Origin: Excoecaria cochinchinensis
Lineage: Eukaryota; Streptophyta; Magnoliopsida; Malpighiales; Euphorbiaceae
Direction of reading: 5' to 3'
Length of the DNA: 64,000 bases
NCBI GenBank assembly: GCA_947683425.1
Contig: CANTUQ010000058.1
Span: 14,385,501-14,449,500 of the forward strand
The notes beneath the pieces are model-generated. The model was not told where the DNA came from, made no database searches, and was given only the letters and a program-made list of their open reading frames with translations. The translations under genes were made by a program, and so were the position numbers. This document shows positions 23,568 through 35,119 of this stretch, in pieces. Positions within the stretch are counted from its first letter, which is position 1; every line of letters starts with the position of its first letter.

Positions 23568-24467
23568 GATGTTATTATGTTTGGAACTCAGTGAACACTT
23601 AGAAATATAAATTCATTTTTTTGAGTTCACAAATAAAGGGGCTGTTTAGTTATAGAAAATATTTTCCATTTTCCTTTTCCAGTTTTCATTTTCATTTTTA
23701 TTTCTTTTTTTTCTTTTTTTTATTTTCCAAAACAAAAAATTAGAAAATGAAAATTATATTTGCTTCTTTCCTTTTATCTGTATTTTCATTTTCCATCTCC
23801 TTTACAATTTTGTATTAGGTCTCTTTTTTATAAATTAGAAAAGAATGTAGTGTATTTGAATTTGAACTCTTTTTTAATAAAGAAAAAATAAGAAAACATA
23901 TTTTTTATGTTTTCTATACAATAGTTTAATTTTGAAAAATTTAGAAAATAGTTTTATAATTTTCTAAATTGGAAAATATTACAACTAAACAATAATTTCC
24001 ATTTTTTAATTTTCTTTGAACAATTTTTTGGAAAACTGGCTTTATTTTCCAGAACTAAACAGTCCCAAAGAAATTCTTGATTTTCTCCATGTCAAAGAGG
24101 TGAAATTAATACAGCTACTATACAAAGGAAAGTTCTTATACAGACCAAATTTATGGAAATGTGTATCAAATTAATGATAAAATGGTACTTATAAATTGCA
24201 ACCACATTTATATGAATTATTTATGGTATTTTTTTTTAATTGATTTGGTATATAGAATTTTCTTCATGAATTCAGTCCAAATAAATGTTTTCATGTGTAA
24301 AGGCTAAGTTATATATCATTTGATTATATATTATTAGAAGATATATCTTCTTACACTATAACATGTAATTTTTTTTTATAAGAGAATTTTTAAATTTAAC
24401 AATTGATAGTACCCATATCGATGGGCTTGAGTACACAAAAATGCTAAGATATCTCAAAGTCTTGTCC
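23568..24467. other. Spacer between the two inverted hAT copies
   Basis: AT-rich, with many TTTTCCATTTTC and TTTTCATTTTC stretches and related AAATGAAAAT blocks around 23650-24060, resembling another degenerate inverted repeat. No gene. Confidence 0.45.
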
Positions 24468-24475
24468 AAATAAAG

Positions 24476-25295
24476 TAGGAGTGAGCATGGATCGGTTAAC
24501 CGATCCATAAGCCCCCAAAAAAAAATCAATCCATTAATATCGGTTTTTTGAAATTTCAATCCATTAACCAGTCCATTACCATCGGTTAACCAGTCTATCG
24601 GTTTTGAATTTTCGGATCGGTTAACCAATATTTTTTGGTTAACCACTATAATTATAAAATGTATTTATAAAAAAATTAAATTGTCGAAAATACTTAAAAT
24701 TTAAAATTAAAAAACAAACATAATCCAACATAATAATTAAATATGATGTTCAAACAACAAACATAAACTAAAAATATTCAAAAATATTATTTTCACATAT
24801 ATTAAAAATTTTATTTTATTTGAAATTTTTAGTTAATATATTAATTTTATATAACTTTTTGAATATATTTTGATTTTAATTAATGAAAAAATGATATATC
24901 AGGAAATAATAAGAAATACTAAATATGTACATATTGAACAATTAATAAATTAATTAAAATGACTTTAAAAAAACTAAAATGAAATTGAAATATTTTAAAA
25001 TAAATGAAAATTAAAAGGATATAAATAATTAAATATGAAAATAATGAAATAAAAAATTATAATAAAAATAAAAAAGAGTTTAATAAAATTAATAAAATAT
25101 AGGGGTGTTCATTTATCGATTTCGGTTCGGTTAACCAATTTATAAGCTAAAAAATAAGAACCAGTCAATTAATATCGATTTTTATAAAATGCTAACCATT
25201 AACCATAAATATCGGTTCGGTTAACCTATTTTTCGGATCGATTTCGGTTCGATTTATCGGTTAACCAAATCCAACGGTTTTTTTGCTCACCTCTA
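24476..25295 (-). mobile_element. Non-autonomous hAT-like element, copy 2, complete
   Basis: An 820-bp element flanked by a perfect 8-bp duplication AAATAAAG (24468-24475 and 25296-25303). Left end TAGGAGTGAGCA; right end, read inward, TAGAGGTGAGCA: imperfect 12-bp terminal inverted repeats. Subterminal GGTTAACC blocks at both ends may be transposase-binding sites. It lies opposite to copy 1. No ORF, so it depends on a transposase from elsewhere. Confidence 0.82.
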
Positions 25296-25558
25296 AAATA
25301 AAGTGGTACAGATTTGACGAATTATAAGGAATTTTAAATTCTTTTTCTGTCTAACGAATCTAATTCACGTTTGATTCAGATTTTTTTGAACTTATCACAT
25401 CGCCAAACGGCAGCCCATCACTATAACTAAATTTCCATCGAGCATCTGGACGATTTTCGACTATCTGTAATACTCTTGGCAAAACAAAGTTCAAGCATTT
25501 AAGATAATTTCTCTTTATTTCTCTACTTTGTTTTACTATTCTATTCACTAAAAAAAAA

Positions 25559-25678
25559 GGCTTAATATGCTATTTGACACTTCAAGTTGTAACGTTTTGC
25601 CATTCCGCCCCTTTAAGTTATATGTTTCTCATTTAAACACCTTAAGTTGATAGAAAAAGGACAAATAAACAAAAAAAT
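25559..25678. repeat. Left TIR of the 5.3-kb MULE
   Basis: Matches the reverse complement of 30764-30883, including CACCTTAAGTTGATAGAAAA and GGACAAATAAAC or variants. Confidence 0.9.
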
Positions 25679-25805
25679 GAACGGGAAGAAATGCGTGATC
25701 ACCACTCGCCACACGTGGATTTGACATCATTTTGGACCAGTTAAAAGAAGACACATGGACTAGTTAAATGCTACAGATATTTATCCCTTATTCACTGTCT
25801 TCGAA

Positions 25806-25830
25806 CTCTCTCTCTCTCTCTCTCTCTCTC
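25806..25830. repeat. (CT)n microsatellite upstream of the MULE transposase
   Basis: An uninterrupted CT run about 310 bases before the first transposase ATG. CT-rich tracts are common in plant 5' UTRs and core promoters. Confidence 0.85.
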
Positions 25831-26141
25831 ACCGTTTCTGTCTTCTCACTCCAAGCAAGGGGGATTGAAAGTAATCCGTTCCCAATCTGCTCCATGAAGT
25901 TATAGAACCCTAGAATCAGTGAGTATAGACATTTCAGTATCAGTGGCATTTTTTACGGTGCAAAATACCGTTCAGCAGAGTGGAGGGCATGATTTACAGA
26001 GATAAGGTAAGATCGATTTTTTTATGTTTAACTGAAAATGGTATTTTTGTTAATTGTAGAACACTGTTAGGGTTTGTTTGTAAATTATGAGACAATAAAT
26101 TGCTGACAGCAGCATAATATTTACTTGCTTTTCTTCAGGTA

Positions 26142-28945
26142 ATGGGAAGTAAGATTGTTAATTTGTTCTTTCACCATACTGGACAACTCAAAGAGGACCC
26201 ACTAATGAGGTATGTTAATGGACAAACCCACTCCGAAGATGTAAAAATAGATGTGGACAAATTGTATTATTTGAAATTCCACAAATGGGCAAAACACATA
26301 GGATATCGTAATGTTAATGAATATGCATGCACTGTGAACAAAAGTGGATTTTTCACATTGTTAAATGTGACAAGGATGTATTAGATCTAGCTAATAAGTT
26401 AAATAATGGTGATAGAATGGATGTCCACTTTATACACTCAGTGGACACACCATTAATATATAATAAAAATGAAGATAGGGGGAGTAATTCTGTTGGTGTG
26501 GGCCCTATTAGTGGTAGTGGTGGTTTAATTGATGGGGATGGAGTTAGGGCATCAAAAGAGTTGTCTGGAGAGGTTAGTAAAGGGAAAAGGCAAAGGGGAT
26601 CAGCCGCTTCTAAGGGCAAAAAATTTGCATCAGAGAGCTGTAAAAGGGATAGAAATAAAAAGGGGAGGCAGACTGGAAACAAAAGGTTAAAGCATGAGTC
26701 TGATGAGGAGAACTTAGGATCTGAGTCTGATAATTCAGACTATGATGAAAATTTATCAAATGAATCATCTAATGATGAAAATTTGTATGACGAGGATGAG
26801 TTATTTGAAGAGGAAGCAAGTGATTTAGATGATGAGGTACTGCAAGCCAGAAGGTCAAAATTAGATGCAAAATTAAACAAACAGAAGTCAGCAAGAGTTA
26901 ATATATAAGAGATACCACAGGGGCCTATTGGGATTGATGCAGGATTTGAGAGTATTCACAAAGAAAATAGGCAAAGACATGGAGGTAAGGTAGCTGGTGA
27001 TGAGGAGGTATTTGATAGTAGTGATCTTGGAAGTGAGTGCAGTGAAGATGAAGGAGTTGGGAGTGGATCTGATAGAAGGGATTTACCACCTAGGAGATTC
27101 AGAAGTAGGGTATACTATGATCCTACATGTAGGGTTACACTATTTTAGCTGGGAATGATATTCGAGAACGCAATTCAGTTTAGGCAGGCTCTGCAAGATT
27201 ATGCTGTGGAGAGAGGTGTGAACTTAAAAATTAGACCAAATGAGAAGAGTAAAGTTAGAGCAGTTTGCATCAAGCCTAATTGTGAGTGACACATATTAGG
27301 GAGTATTGAAGGCAGAAGTGGTGACTTTATAGTGAAGACATATTATCCATTCCATGCTTGTTGCAGGATTAACAGAAACAAGTCTTGTAATACTAAGTGG
27401 ATAGCAAGAAAATACAAGCAAAGGATTATTAGTCAGTTTGAAATTAAGTTGTGGAAGATGCAGCAGCTGCTGCATGAAAACTATTCTGTATATGTAGGCA
27501 AGACAGTTTGTGCAAGGGCTAAGCATTTGGTAATTGGGCAGTTTATGGGAGATTATAAACTGGAGTTCTCAAGACTGTATGACTATGCTGATATGATAAG
27601 GGCAACTAACCCAGGTTCAACAGTGAAGATAAGAAGTGCAAGGGAGATTGTTCCAATGAAAGAAGTATTCATGGGTATTTATGTTTGCTTAGAGGCCCTT
27701 AAAATAGGATGGCTAAATGGTTGTAGGCCAGTAATTGGGTTGGATGGAGCTTTTCTCAAAGGTATAGCTAAAGGGGAAATTCTGACTTGTGTATCAAAGG
27801 ATGGGAATAACCAAATGTTCCCAGTTGCATGGGCTGTGGTGGATAAAGAATCTAAGGACACGTGGACACGGTTCATCAAATGTTTGATGTCAGATCTCCA
27901 GTTAAATGAAAATGCTGGGACCGGATTGGTAGTAATGAGTGATATGCAGAAGGTATTTTTATTTTATATATTTATTCATTAATTTAATTATTATGCCTTA
28001 TATTAAATCTACACAATACTAACATATAATATTATATGTTTCCAAACCTTTATAGGGACTTATACAGGCAGTGGCTGATTTGCTGCCAAATACTGAAAAG
28101 AGAATGTGTGCAAGGCACATATGGAGCAACTGGAAACAGAAATGGAGAGGTGAAGAAAGAAGAAAGAAATTTTGGGCTTGTTCAAGAGCAAGTTTTGAGG
28201 TAGGACTTCTTGATAGAATAAATGAATTAAGCAAGTTAGGAACTGGTATTATTGAGGATTTGTTATATTATAACAAGGAAACATGGTGTATGGCTTATTT
28301 TACTCATGTGAGTTGTTGTGATATTGTTGAGAATAACATGTTTGAGACTTATAACAGTTGGATACTTGGGGCTAGGATAAATCAATTATAACTATGTTAG
28401 AGGAAATTAGGCACAAGATTATGGCTAAAATGGCAAAAATAAGGGTATTTGCAGACAAGTGGATATCTGATGTTTCACCAATGGCTATGGATGCAATTGA
28501 AAAGGCTGGACAGTAGGCTTCAAATTGTCATATCATTTGGAATGGTGATTCTGGTTTTGAAATCATAGATATCAAGTCAATGATATGTTCATGTAGGTCC
28601 TGGCAACTGAAAGGTATCCCATGCAAGCATGCGATATGTGCAATGACACATAGAAAATTTGAACCATCTGACTTTGTCGCTGACTGGTATAGAAAAACTA
28701 CTTACCTGAGGGCATATACAAGTTACATTCAGCCCATAACAAACATGAAGTTATGACCTAACACACAGAATCCCTCTATTGAACCACCCGAGGTGACTAC
28801 AATGCCTGGAAGACCTAAAAAGAATAGGAGGAAGGCATCGGATGAACCAACCAAGAAGTTTGGTAAAATGTCCAGAAAAGGGGCTCCTATGACATGCTCA
28901 CATTGTAAGATTAGAGGTCACAACAAGAAGGGGTGTCCAATATTG
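26142..28945 (+). pseudogene. MuDR-type (MULE) transposase of the 5.3-kb element, decayed
   Basis: The start ATG 26142 opens a PB1-like segment (SKIVNLFFHHTGQL, LKFHKWAKHIGYRN). A frameshift near 26360 leads into a highly charged Asp/Glu/Ser linker to 26908. After stops near 26906, 27146 and 27287 comes the MuDR zinc-finger region, then the catalytic core with RPVIGLDGAFLKG (first Asp) and TGLVVMSDMQK (second Asp). An intron of about 95 bp (27953-28056, GT-AG) is followed by AVADLLPNTEKRMCARH. A SWIM zinc finger (CSCRSWQLKGIPCKHAICAM) lies near 28589-28650 and a terminal CCHC knuckle (CSHCKIRGHNKKGC) near 28900. The order is that of a complete MURA-like transposase, but several stops make it inactive. 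Further exons may extend towards 29750. Confidence 0.82.
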
Positions 28946-30080
28946 GTGAGTTTTCTAATTTTTTAGTGGACAACTAACTGTGACAAATATGTAATATTAT
29001 ATTGTTTTGACAATGGCTTAGCGAAACATGCAAGACAGTAATGCAATGCAAATGAGAATACACCAAGTCAACCAATACCAAGAGCATAAAGTCCACCCAA
29101 TCCAACCCAACATCACAAAGCAATACTATGCCAAGAGATGAAACTAATATAAATCCATAACCCGCCACTCAATCATCAGTAAATGCAATTATTGTACACT
29201 TAACTATATTTAAATTTTCCCATCACCATATTCAGGATATGTTGTATTTGTGCAGCCTATTGTTGGTGGACAGCAAATGCCAGTAGGTGCAGATGGCATA
29301 CATAGCTGCCGAGGGAGGGGAGGGCTAACAATGTTAGACACAATAGAAGCATATCACACGGCCATGGCATTTACTATGAGGAATCTGGTGTTATCTTAGA
29401 GAGGGTGAGTGCACTGTGTTGTTTTTGTTTTAATGCACTTTATATTTGCATATCTAATAATGATATTATTCAATGTTTGCTTCTAGTCTGGAAACAAAGA
29501 GAAAGTTGTTTACACACCTCCTACTCTCAAGGATGCTTCTCAGACAAATATAGATATTGGCTTCAAGCCTCCAGGTTTAAAGTGGAAAGGGAGAAATACA
29601 GTTACACAAAGGCAATTGCAAGAGCAAAGTTCTCAGGAACAGATAAGGAGGAGGCAAACTACTGAAGCTACCCAAGTGCCTGCAACGCCTACCCAGCCAT
29701 TAAGCTCCCATAATGCATCTGACAATGTTTAGTGTTCATTAGATTTTTAGTGATGTAAATTTTGAACAATTTCTTAAAACTGGTGTTAACATTCTGCTTT
29801 AGGGTTGATCTTTTATTAATCATCTAGGATGATCATTTTGTAATCTGCTAACATTATAACCTTATACCGGTTCTATATACCAGTTACTATGGTTTACCAG
29901 TTCTATATTAGCTTATCACTTTTATCCACTCTTGCATATTTATCTGGTATGCTCGATAATAAACAAATAACAATCTCCTCAACAAAATCGGAATTGCAAC
30001 AGCATAAAATCATGGTCTTTTCTCATTATATTAAACAAAATAGTACATCATACTAAAATGAACCATTCATACATATATAC
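28946..30080. other. 3' part of the MULE between its two convergent genes
   Basis: Contains possible remnants of 3' exons of the transposase gene (29230-29730, Gln/Thr/Pro-rich reading) and shared 3' UTR sequence. The two genes are convergent, so both transcripts should end about here. Confidence 0.5.
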
Positions 30081-30489
30081 CTACATCAGAAATCCTACTA
30101 AAAAAGACAAAAACACAACCACAACATAAAAAAAAGAGCACTTTTTTCCTCCCCTGTTTCTTTCATTCCCAACTTGTTGCTCCATTTCTCTCAATCTACG
30201 AAGTAGACCTAAAATCACATGTTTGTAATGTTCTGAGATGGGAGGATCAATCCACGCGAAGAATCTGCATGCATTTGATTCCTGTGAAAAAACACCCATT
30301 CCAGTCAAACAGAATCCAAAACTGATAATGGGTAGAAAATTAAAACAAAACCATAATCAAAAAATTTCAACAAAATTTCAAAACCCCATATCGTTGGCAA
30401 CCGAAGAACCTCCTTCCTGGGTTCAGTGTAGTCCATGACGTTCGCAGCTCTGCCAGCTGATTACATTGGCACTCTGGTGTATTTTCCAT
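30081..30489 (-). CDS. Small GRF-type zinc-finger protein with C-terminal membrane segment, carried by a MULE
   Basis: Two exons, 30385-30489 and 30081-30281, join in phase 0 across a GT-AG intron of 103 bp and encode 101 aa without stops. Exon 1 gives CQC (Cys 7 and 9) and LNPGRRFFGC (Cys 31). Exon 2 gives ACRFFAWIDPP (Cys 40). This is the C-x-C...GRxFxxC...CxFFxWxD pattern of the GRF zinc finger. A short charged helix follows (LRRLREMEQQ), then a hydrophobic C-terminal segment (FFYVVVVFLSFLVGFLM) fit to span a membrane. Plants have many short GRF-plus-membrane proteins of unknown role; this one resembles that type. It lies antisense to the transposase, near the right TIR, and unlike the transposase is not visibly broken. 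Confidence 0.78.
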
Positions 30490-30763
30490 GATAATCCCCT
30501 CAACCCCTCTTAACTTTATCTCTCTATGCTAAGATTGCTTCAATTTTCTCAGAAGAAAGAAGACAGCAGTGAAAATGGAGTTTAGATGAGCTTGAGAGAT
30601 CCACAGGGATGAAATTCCAGGTTGCAACATGGAGTTTTACACATTTACGGATATATCCGTTCAGAGAGGGAGTGATCTGCCACTTCTCACGCGTCCAAAG
30701 CGCGTGTAAATCTGTTTCTCCACCCACGTCATTCCCTCTTTTGCCACATAGGCTGCACAGTCA

Positions 30764-30883
30764 GATTTTTTGTTTATTTGTCTTTTTTCTATCAACTTAA
30801 GGTGTTTAAATGAGAAACATATAATTTAAGGGGGCGGAATGGCAAAACGTTACAAGTTGAAGTGTCAAATAGCATATTAAGCC
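30764..30883. repeat. Right TIR of the 5.3-kb MULE
   Basis: Inverted partner of 25559-25678; differs at about five positions by eye. Confidence 0.9.
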
Positions 30884-30886
30884 TTA

Positions 30887-31050
30887 AAGAATTTTGCGAC
30901 CAAAACATAAAGCCATCGCTAAAAATAGCGACGGCAAATTCCGTTGCTAAAAATAAAATATTCCGTCGCTAAATAACTCCTAAATTAGGCGACGAAAATA
31001 TTAAAAAATATTAGCGACAAAAAAATTCGACGCTGTTCCGTCGCAAAAAT
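30887..31050. repeat. Left subterminal array of TAGCGACGG/CCGTCGC motifs
   Basis: Closely spaced blocks such as TAGCGACGG, CCGTCGCTAAAT, GGCGACGAAA, TTAGCGAC and CCGTCGC in both orientations. Such arrays are the usual transposase-binding regions of plant CACTA elements. Confidence 0.6.
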
Positions 31051-31081
31051 TATTAAAATTTTCATTATTATTTTCAATTTA

Positions 31082-31083
<2 letters not shown>

Positions 31084-31115
<32 letters not shown>
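31084..31115. repeat. (ATT)n microsatellite
   Basis: Ten or so ATT units after the CACTA subterminal array. Confidence 0.85.
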
Positions 31116-31117
<2 letters not shown>

Positions 31118-31222
31118 ATCAAAAATTTAATTTATATAAATAATAATTATGCAATATTATTAATAATACTATTAATTTAAAAATATAATATTATAAAAAT
31201 ATATTAAATTGTATAATTAAGG

Positions 31223-31290
31223 GTGTGCAAATGGTCGGTTCGGTTCGATTTTAAACGGAACGTAACAGATCGAAAACCGAACTTATATTC
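31223..31290. repeat. Fragment of a GGTCGGTTCGGTT-type repeat
   Basis: GGGTGTGCAAATGGTCGGTTCGGTTCG followed by AAACGGAACG and AAAACCGAAC resembles the end of a common plant non-autonomous DNA transposon. Only one end is visible. Confidence 0.35.
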
Positions 31291-33019
31291 AACAAAATAA
31301 AACCATTTAAAATAAATAAAAGAAAAATAACATACATAAATTTTCATATTATGTTCCTAATAAAAACTAAGCAAAATTACATTAAAAATAAATAAACATA
31401 AATTACATTAGATGTTGCCTATAATTTCGTAGCTTTATTGGTCCTAGACTGATTTTGCGTTTCAACTAGAGTGATGAATAGAAGCCTAAAATAAAAAAAA
31501 AATAAAATAAGTAAAGCAGCAATATATGTAGATTACACAACAAATTCAAATGAATTATTCTCCAAAAATTAATAATAAGAACAAAGTAGTATAATAATAA
31601 TTATGTGTTAACAGTTTTTATGTATGGGGACTTCTAACATACAAAATAACCTATTTCTATTCTACTTTTGCAATTCCAGTACCAATTAATCAAATGCAAG
31701 ATACTCTTTTCAATAATAAAAATAACAACAACAATAATAATAATAATAAATTTTAAAAAATTTCGACAGAATTTTCCCTATAATAATGCCTATTCCCTGT
31801 AGAGAAAAGATCTTTTAACACTTCTAAAAATTATACATTCATTTACCATACCCCGAATCAAACTCCAACACAAGTTTATTTCATTAAGTTACTTTATGGT
31901 TCCTTAATCCATATTTACTTCCATATTTACCATATAGTTCCTTAGGTTATACATTTAACGTGAATTTGCAAATTTGTTATTTAAATTCACTTTTCTTGCT
32001 TCTTTACTCATTCCTATCACATTCTTAAATTATTTATAGTTTAATTTTTGTTTTTTACTGTTGGTTCATCTATATCCTTTATTTCATTCTTTCTCACCTT
32101 TATACATTATTTAGCCTTTACATACATATTTTATTCATTACTTGGGCATAATTCTTCCAATTCTAAATTTAGTTCTATCATTTACATTCTTTCCTCAAAT
32201 TACTGTACTAGGTGTTGTATCGCATTACTTGCAAATATGTGCATTTCTTTCATTCGCATACCAATAATTCAACTAACTAATAACTAATTTCTTTATTAAC
32301 ACATCAATTTAACTATCCACCCCATTTACATACCAAAAACTACTTTACTTATACGAAACTAATAGGTAATTATACACAAGCATACCAATTATGAACCCAA
32401 AGGCTAAATTTCATTTTCTTTTATACCTTAATTCTATCCTCTATGGCTCAACTCTATCCCAATTTCATAAATTTACACTTAGCTACATTTTTCCTAACTT
32501 AATTCACATGTACTTATAAGTACGTAGTATAAATTTCACATAAATTAAGCAAATTTAAATGTCAAACTATCCATTTGAACATTCAAAACCCACTTAATTA
32601 TCACTAATAATTATTTTTAATTATTTTCCTTTCATGCATAAATTCACTGAAATCCCTATCTTGTACAACTTCTGCATCTTATAATTTCCTACCTACCTAA
32701 ACATCATTTTAACATACCTTATTTACAAATTAAATGACAACAATTAACTAACCTAAATTGCTATACTACTAACAAATCAATTGAGTTAACAAATATATTT
32801 TCACATGCTGTAATTTATTAAGACAGTCTCTAATAAGTTTAATCTATATCAAATCATACCAAACCAGTTGATCAATTAGCACAGCACATATATCAATCCA
32901 TTAACCACCGATTTTTTTTTTTATTTCTACATACTGAAATTTTATAAAAATCATGCCAAACAAATTTAATTGATATGTAAATCATTTGAAAAAGCAAGTT
33001 TGGTAGCCACTTACCTTTT
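31291..33019. other. AT-rich interior of the CACTA-like element, no gene
   Basis: Low-complexity T/A/C-rich sequence with short TAA runs (about 31710-31750). No coding domain seen. Confidence 0.5.
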
Positions 33020-33445
33020 TTTTTGTCATTTTGGCCCCCTTTCGTCGGTCACCGGAGACTTGCCGGAGATGACACCACTACCGGAATGAAGCTCATGATG
33101 TGGGGACTCCATTTCTGGTGGTCACGTGTCAATACGCCCCACCGTTTGACCGGAATCGTCGACGGAAGCTTCGGTCTACCTCAACGTCGATCTCTTAATC
33201 GCCAGCGAGTGAGGAGGCAGGAGTTACACCGGAAGACTCGCCTCACCACCAGGAGTCGTCTGCCACCTTGCGTGTTGCCACCAGTCGCCGGAGGTGGCCA
33301 GAGCAAGCAAAAGAAGGTTCAGCCTTCTCTCTCCAAATCGGGTCTGTCTTCGCGAACGGGAGACCCGATCGGTTGGGCTGGCCGGTGTTGCGAAAAACGG
33401 CGGTCCGATCGCCATCGTCGTCGTCGCGGGTTGCAATGCTACTAA
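33020..33445. other. Isolated GC-rich island, open on both strands
   Basis: About 420 bases far richer in GC than the surrounding DNA, with repeated CCGG, CGCCGG and GTCGTCG motifs. Several frames are open for 60-140 codons on both strands, but none shows a recognisable domain and they overlap each other. On the minus strand it ends in a run of A followed by a good donor (AAAGGTAAGTGG, about 33012), so it could be a 5' exon or untranslated leader of a transposon transcript. Confidence 0.4.
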
Positions 33446-34055
33446 AATATTAGATATATATCATTCTATTTTGCAAAATGCACTTAAATTGCTATGATGC
33501 AATTCAAGTTACGCCTCTTTATAATATTAAATATATTTTAAAAAATGTGATTAAATATACAAAGAATAAACAAATTAAATTACTTTAAATTTTATAATTT
33601 ATACATCCATATATTAATTTATATATTTTAATTTAATCATTTAGTCAAAGTTATTAATTCAAAACCCAAAAATAGTATCAACATATATTCCTTAATAAAT
33701 TTTTTTATTAATATTAATTTCAGTTCACCTGTCTAATATTTTCATTAAATTTCTAAATAATTGAATAATAAAAAATTTATTTTAGACAAATTAAAAATAA
33801 AATCCATAATATAAAACGATTATAAGCTAAAAAATACAATTAAAAATTTTATTTTAATCAATGAAAGTACTAAAAAAATTATTAATTTTTTTTACAATTG
33901 TTTTAATTATATATTTTCAAGATTAAATATTAATCTTATCGGAATTAGCAAAGGGAATGAATTTTAATATAATTTCATGTGTAAAGCAAAAATATTAAAA
34001 ATAATTAACAACGGTAAGTATGTATGCATACTTTTATTAATATTATAATCACTTT
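33446..34055. other. AT-rich stretch, no gene
   Basis: Extreme AT content; no ORF or structured repeat recognised. Confidence 0.5.
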
Positions 34056-34384
34056 TACTGACTAAATAGCGACGGATTATTTCGTCGTTAAAATATCACT
34101 TCAATTTCTAAAATATTGTTTTAATAATTAGCAAATTTGAAAAATTTTTAACGACGGAAAAATCCGTCACTATTTCGTCAATAAAATTAAATTAAAATTC
34201 TGTATTTTCACCATAAATTTAAAAAATCGTTGCTAATTAGTAACGTTAAATTCTGTCGCAAAAAAAGACGCTATCTATTGTCGCCAAAAATTAGCAACTG
34301 TTTTCTTATTTTCGTCGTTAAAAAAATGAATTTTCACAACTAATTTTGAATTCCATCGCTAATTTGAGTTTTTTTTTTGTGCTG
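34056..34384. repeat. Right subterminal array and terminus of the CACTA-like element
   Basis: TAGCGACGGATTATTTCGTCG, AACGACGGAAAAATCCGTC, TTGTCGCC and TTTCGTCGTTAAA blocks lead to CCATCGCTAATTTGAG and a T10-GTGCTG end. This is inverted relative to 30887-31050. Confidence 0.55.
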
Positions 34385-35119
34385 ATACCTTCTATCTTAA
34401 GCATCATAGCAGAATTTTCAGCCAAGTCCAAATTACTTTTTTAGTATTCCACCGGTGTTTCAGGTTATTAACACTCTCTTACTAGTCAGATCAAAGACTC
34501 GTGTCAAATCTAAAGACTTCCATTGTTTACTCATTTTTCAATTATTTTGGCTCACTGTTACTGTAAAATAACTTGACTAAATTTAGAATTAGTTTAACCA
34601 TATTTCTCTTAAAATTTTCATATTTAATACCTGAACAGAAAAAGAATGTGATATATAAAGTATTAGAAGAGGGACAATGGGTTCCAAAATTTGACGTGAA
34701 CACAAGTCAAAATGAAGAGAACTAGAGAAAGAAAAGAGTATGTAGACACTTATGCAACAAGACAACTTTTACCCTACCTAATAATGATCATAAATCTAAA
34801 TGATATTATAATTAAGATTATAGCAATTGGTTATAAGAGGTAATCAAAGCTTCCACTAATGGAGAAACACAATTGGAGCCCAAGATGTATGCCTTTCAAC
34901 TTATTTCCTAACCTCCATTAAACATACTTTTTAAATTATGTCAAAAAAAACCCATAAATATCTTTAGCTTTACTCCTACTCAAACTCCTATAAATTCAAA
35001 AAATATAACCTATTTTTTATAAAACAAATGACCAAGTCCTCATCATTCTGTTCTGTTGCTATTAATGTACTTACTCTTTAACCCACCGTTACATTTACCC
35101 TTCTTTACCCAACAACAAT
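34385..35119. other. Intergenic region and likely promoter of the TBL gene
   Basis: AT-rich. A TATAAATTC motif at about 34989 lies 130 bases before the start codon and is a candidate TATA box. No other gene. Confidence 0.45.

Larger units (their letters stand above)
25559..30883. mobile_element. Mutator-like element (MULE) with ~120-bp TIRs
   Basis: The left end (25559-25678) begins GGCTTAATATGCTATTTGAC. The right end (30764-30883) is its reverse complement with only a few mismatches over about 120 bp. Inside are a decayed MuDR-type transposase on the plus strand and a GRF zinc-finger gene on the minus strand. The flanking nonamers TAAAAAAAA and TTAAAGAAT agree at 6 of 9 positions, so the target duplication, normally 9-11 bp in MULEs, is weak. 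Both TIRs lie just upstream of a gene and probably carry the promoters. Confidence 0.88.
25546..34384. mobile_element. Probable CACTA-type element carrying a nested MULE
   Basis: CACTA at 25546-25550, followed by A8, lies directly outside the left end of the MULE. Directly outside the MULE's right end starts a block rich in TAGCGACGG and CCGTCGC, the subterminal motif common in plant CACTA elements. A matching block in inverted sense ends at 34384 with T10-GTGCTG, close to the expected TTTTTGTAGTG terminus. The candidate 3-bp flanks are ATT and ATA. The terminus and flank are imperfect, so the outer boundaries are inference. Apart from the MULE the interior has no transposase, which points to a non-autonomous element of about 3.5 kb before the insertion. 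Confidence 0.5.

Noticed and set aside
33023..33445. 140-aa ORF in the GC-rich island as a gene
   Set aside because: Arg/Pro/Ser-rich low-complexity reading, equally open in other frames and strands, no domain and no splice or promoter context.
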